A DNA stretch of 64,000 bases from NCBI RefSeq assembly GCF_900104955.1, contig NZ_FNSI01000001.1, positions 151,001 through 215,000 on the forward strand, read 5' to 3'. The notes under the pieces were generated by a model. It made no database searches. It saw only the letters and a list, made by a program, of their open reading frames with translations, and was not told the DNA's origin. The DNA comes from Beijerinckia sp. 28-YEA-48 (lineage in GTDB: Bacteria > Pseudomonadota > Alphaproteobacteria > Rhizobiales > Beijerinckiaceae). The position numbers and the translations under genes were made by a program. Numbering within the stretch: the stretch's first letter is position 1; every line of letters begins with the position of its first letter. Below are positions 63,626 to 64,000 of this stretch, piece after piece.

Positions 63626-64000
63626 TCAGTTGGTGCGCTGGGCGACGCGGGTGGCGTTCGGCGCCTTGGACATCAAATCATCGATCCGCTCGCGTTCGCG
63701 GCGGAAATCGGCGATCTGGCGGCCGGTCAATTCGCGCGTGCGTGCCAGGCGGATGCGCAGGGGATCGACGAAGCTGCCGTTGACGATGACTTCGTAGTGC
63801 AAGTGCGGGCCAGTCGAAAGGCCGGTCGAACCGAGGAAGCCGACCACCTGGCCCTGCCGCACGCGCACGCCTTCGGTGATGCCGCGGGCGAAGCCGGTCA
63901 TATGGTTGTAGGTGGTGATGTAGCCGTTGGCGTGTTGGATTTCGACGCGATTGCCATAGCCTGACTCACGCGCCGCCTTGATCACCGTGCCGTTGCCGGC
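63626..64000 (-). CDS. M23 family metallopeptidase (N-terminus beyond window)
   Basis: The visible 124 codons are the C-terminal part of a LytM/M23 domain: GNGTVIKAARESGYGNRVEI, HANGYITTYNHM, GVRVRQGQVVGFLGSTGLST and the metal/catalytic GPHLHYEVIVNG. A C-terminal helix follows. The HxxxD metal motif should lie just outside the window. Such proteins cut peptidoglycan cross-links or activate amidases in the periplasm. The gene continues past position 64000. Confidence 0.9.
   Translation of the reverse strand, partial: AGNGTVIKAARESGYGNRVEIQHANGYITTYNHMTGFARGITEGVRVRQGQVVGFLGSTGLSTGPHLHYEVIVNGSFVDPLRIRLARTRELTGRQIADFRRERERIDDLMSKAPNATRVAQRTN

Overview
The window looks like chromosomal DNA of a GC-rich alphaproteobacterium, most likely of the order Hyphomicrobiales (Rhizobiales). 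The signs are an Omp2-type porin with the 'ADLPSRKAAPVEYVRVC' start, a PhaA-PhaB-PhaR polyhydroxyalkanoate module, a GluQ-type tRNA-modifying synthetase, an ilvB-ilvN-ilvC branched-chain amino acid block and many Bug/TctC solute receptors. The genus cannot be settled from this sequence. No rRNA, tRNA or CRISPR array was recognised.

Layout. 1-8.3 kb: a leftward cluster (AraC regulator, D-lactate-dehydrogenase-like FAD oxidase, Bug receptor, MASE1-type histidine kinase cut by the window edge), divergent from a GlcF-like iron-sulfur protein and a 4-cresol-dehydrogenase/vanillyl-alcohol-oxidase-like flavoprotein; this is probably an oxidative catabolic module. 8.3-11.6 kb: a small accessory island with a GIY-YIG nuclease framed by inverted palindromic repeats, a broken GntR regulator and an AT-richer KAP P-loop NTPase gene. 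11.7-16.2 kb: ilvB-ilvN-lysE-ilvC behind a leader peptide and transcription attenuator. 16.3-20.05 kb: an ABC importer with two unlike binding proteins. 20.2-29.2 kb: an envelope glycan or lipid modification cluster (desaturase, two methyltransferases, three tandem paralogous polytopic GT-C-like proteins, a GtrB/DPM1-like glycosyltransferase, GtrA). 29.3-31.4 kb: PhzF, a Nudix-like protein and a small lipoprotein. 31.5-36.0 kb: three tandem Bug receptors facing a CitE-like lyase and a MaoC hydratase. 36.1-42.6 kb: a DUF2336 protein, the major porin, another Bug receptor, an LhgO-like flavoenzyme and an enoyl-CoA hydratase.

43.2-52.0 kb is a long leftward catabolic block (ABC importer, zinc amidohydrolase, CobW GTPase, zinc alcohol dehydrogenase, phthalate-dioxygenase-like Rieske oxygenase, 4,5-dihydroxyphthalate-decarboxylase-like protein) with a divergent IclR regulator. 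This suggests uptake, ring opening and oxidation of a cyclic amide/imide or phthalate-like aromatic acid. 53-64 kb returns to housekeeping and PHA genes: VOC protein, rplS, phaB, phaA, phaR, a GGDEF/EAL protein, a frameshifted cupin, gloB, a methyltransferase, an esterase, an AlkA-like glycosylase, gluQ and an M23 peptidase cut by the right edge.

Two families of palindromic intergenic repeats are visible. One (three copies plus a fragment) frames the GIY-YIG gene. The other (seven copies, both orientations) lies between genes, often touching stop codons, and one of its hairpin stems covaries between copies. Several genes appear to use TTG or GTG starts; these choices rest on Shine-Dalgarno-like sequences. 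GC statements are by eye, not computed.
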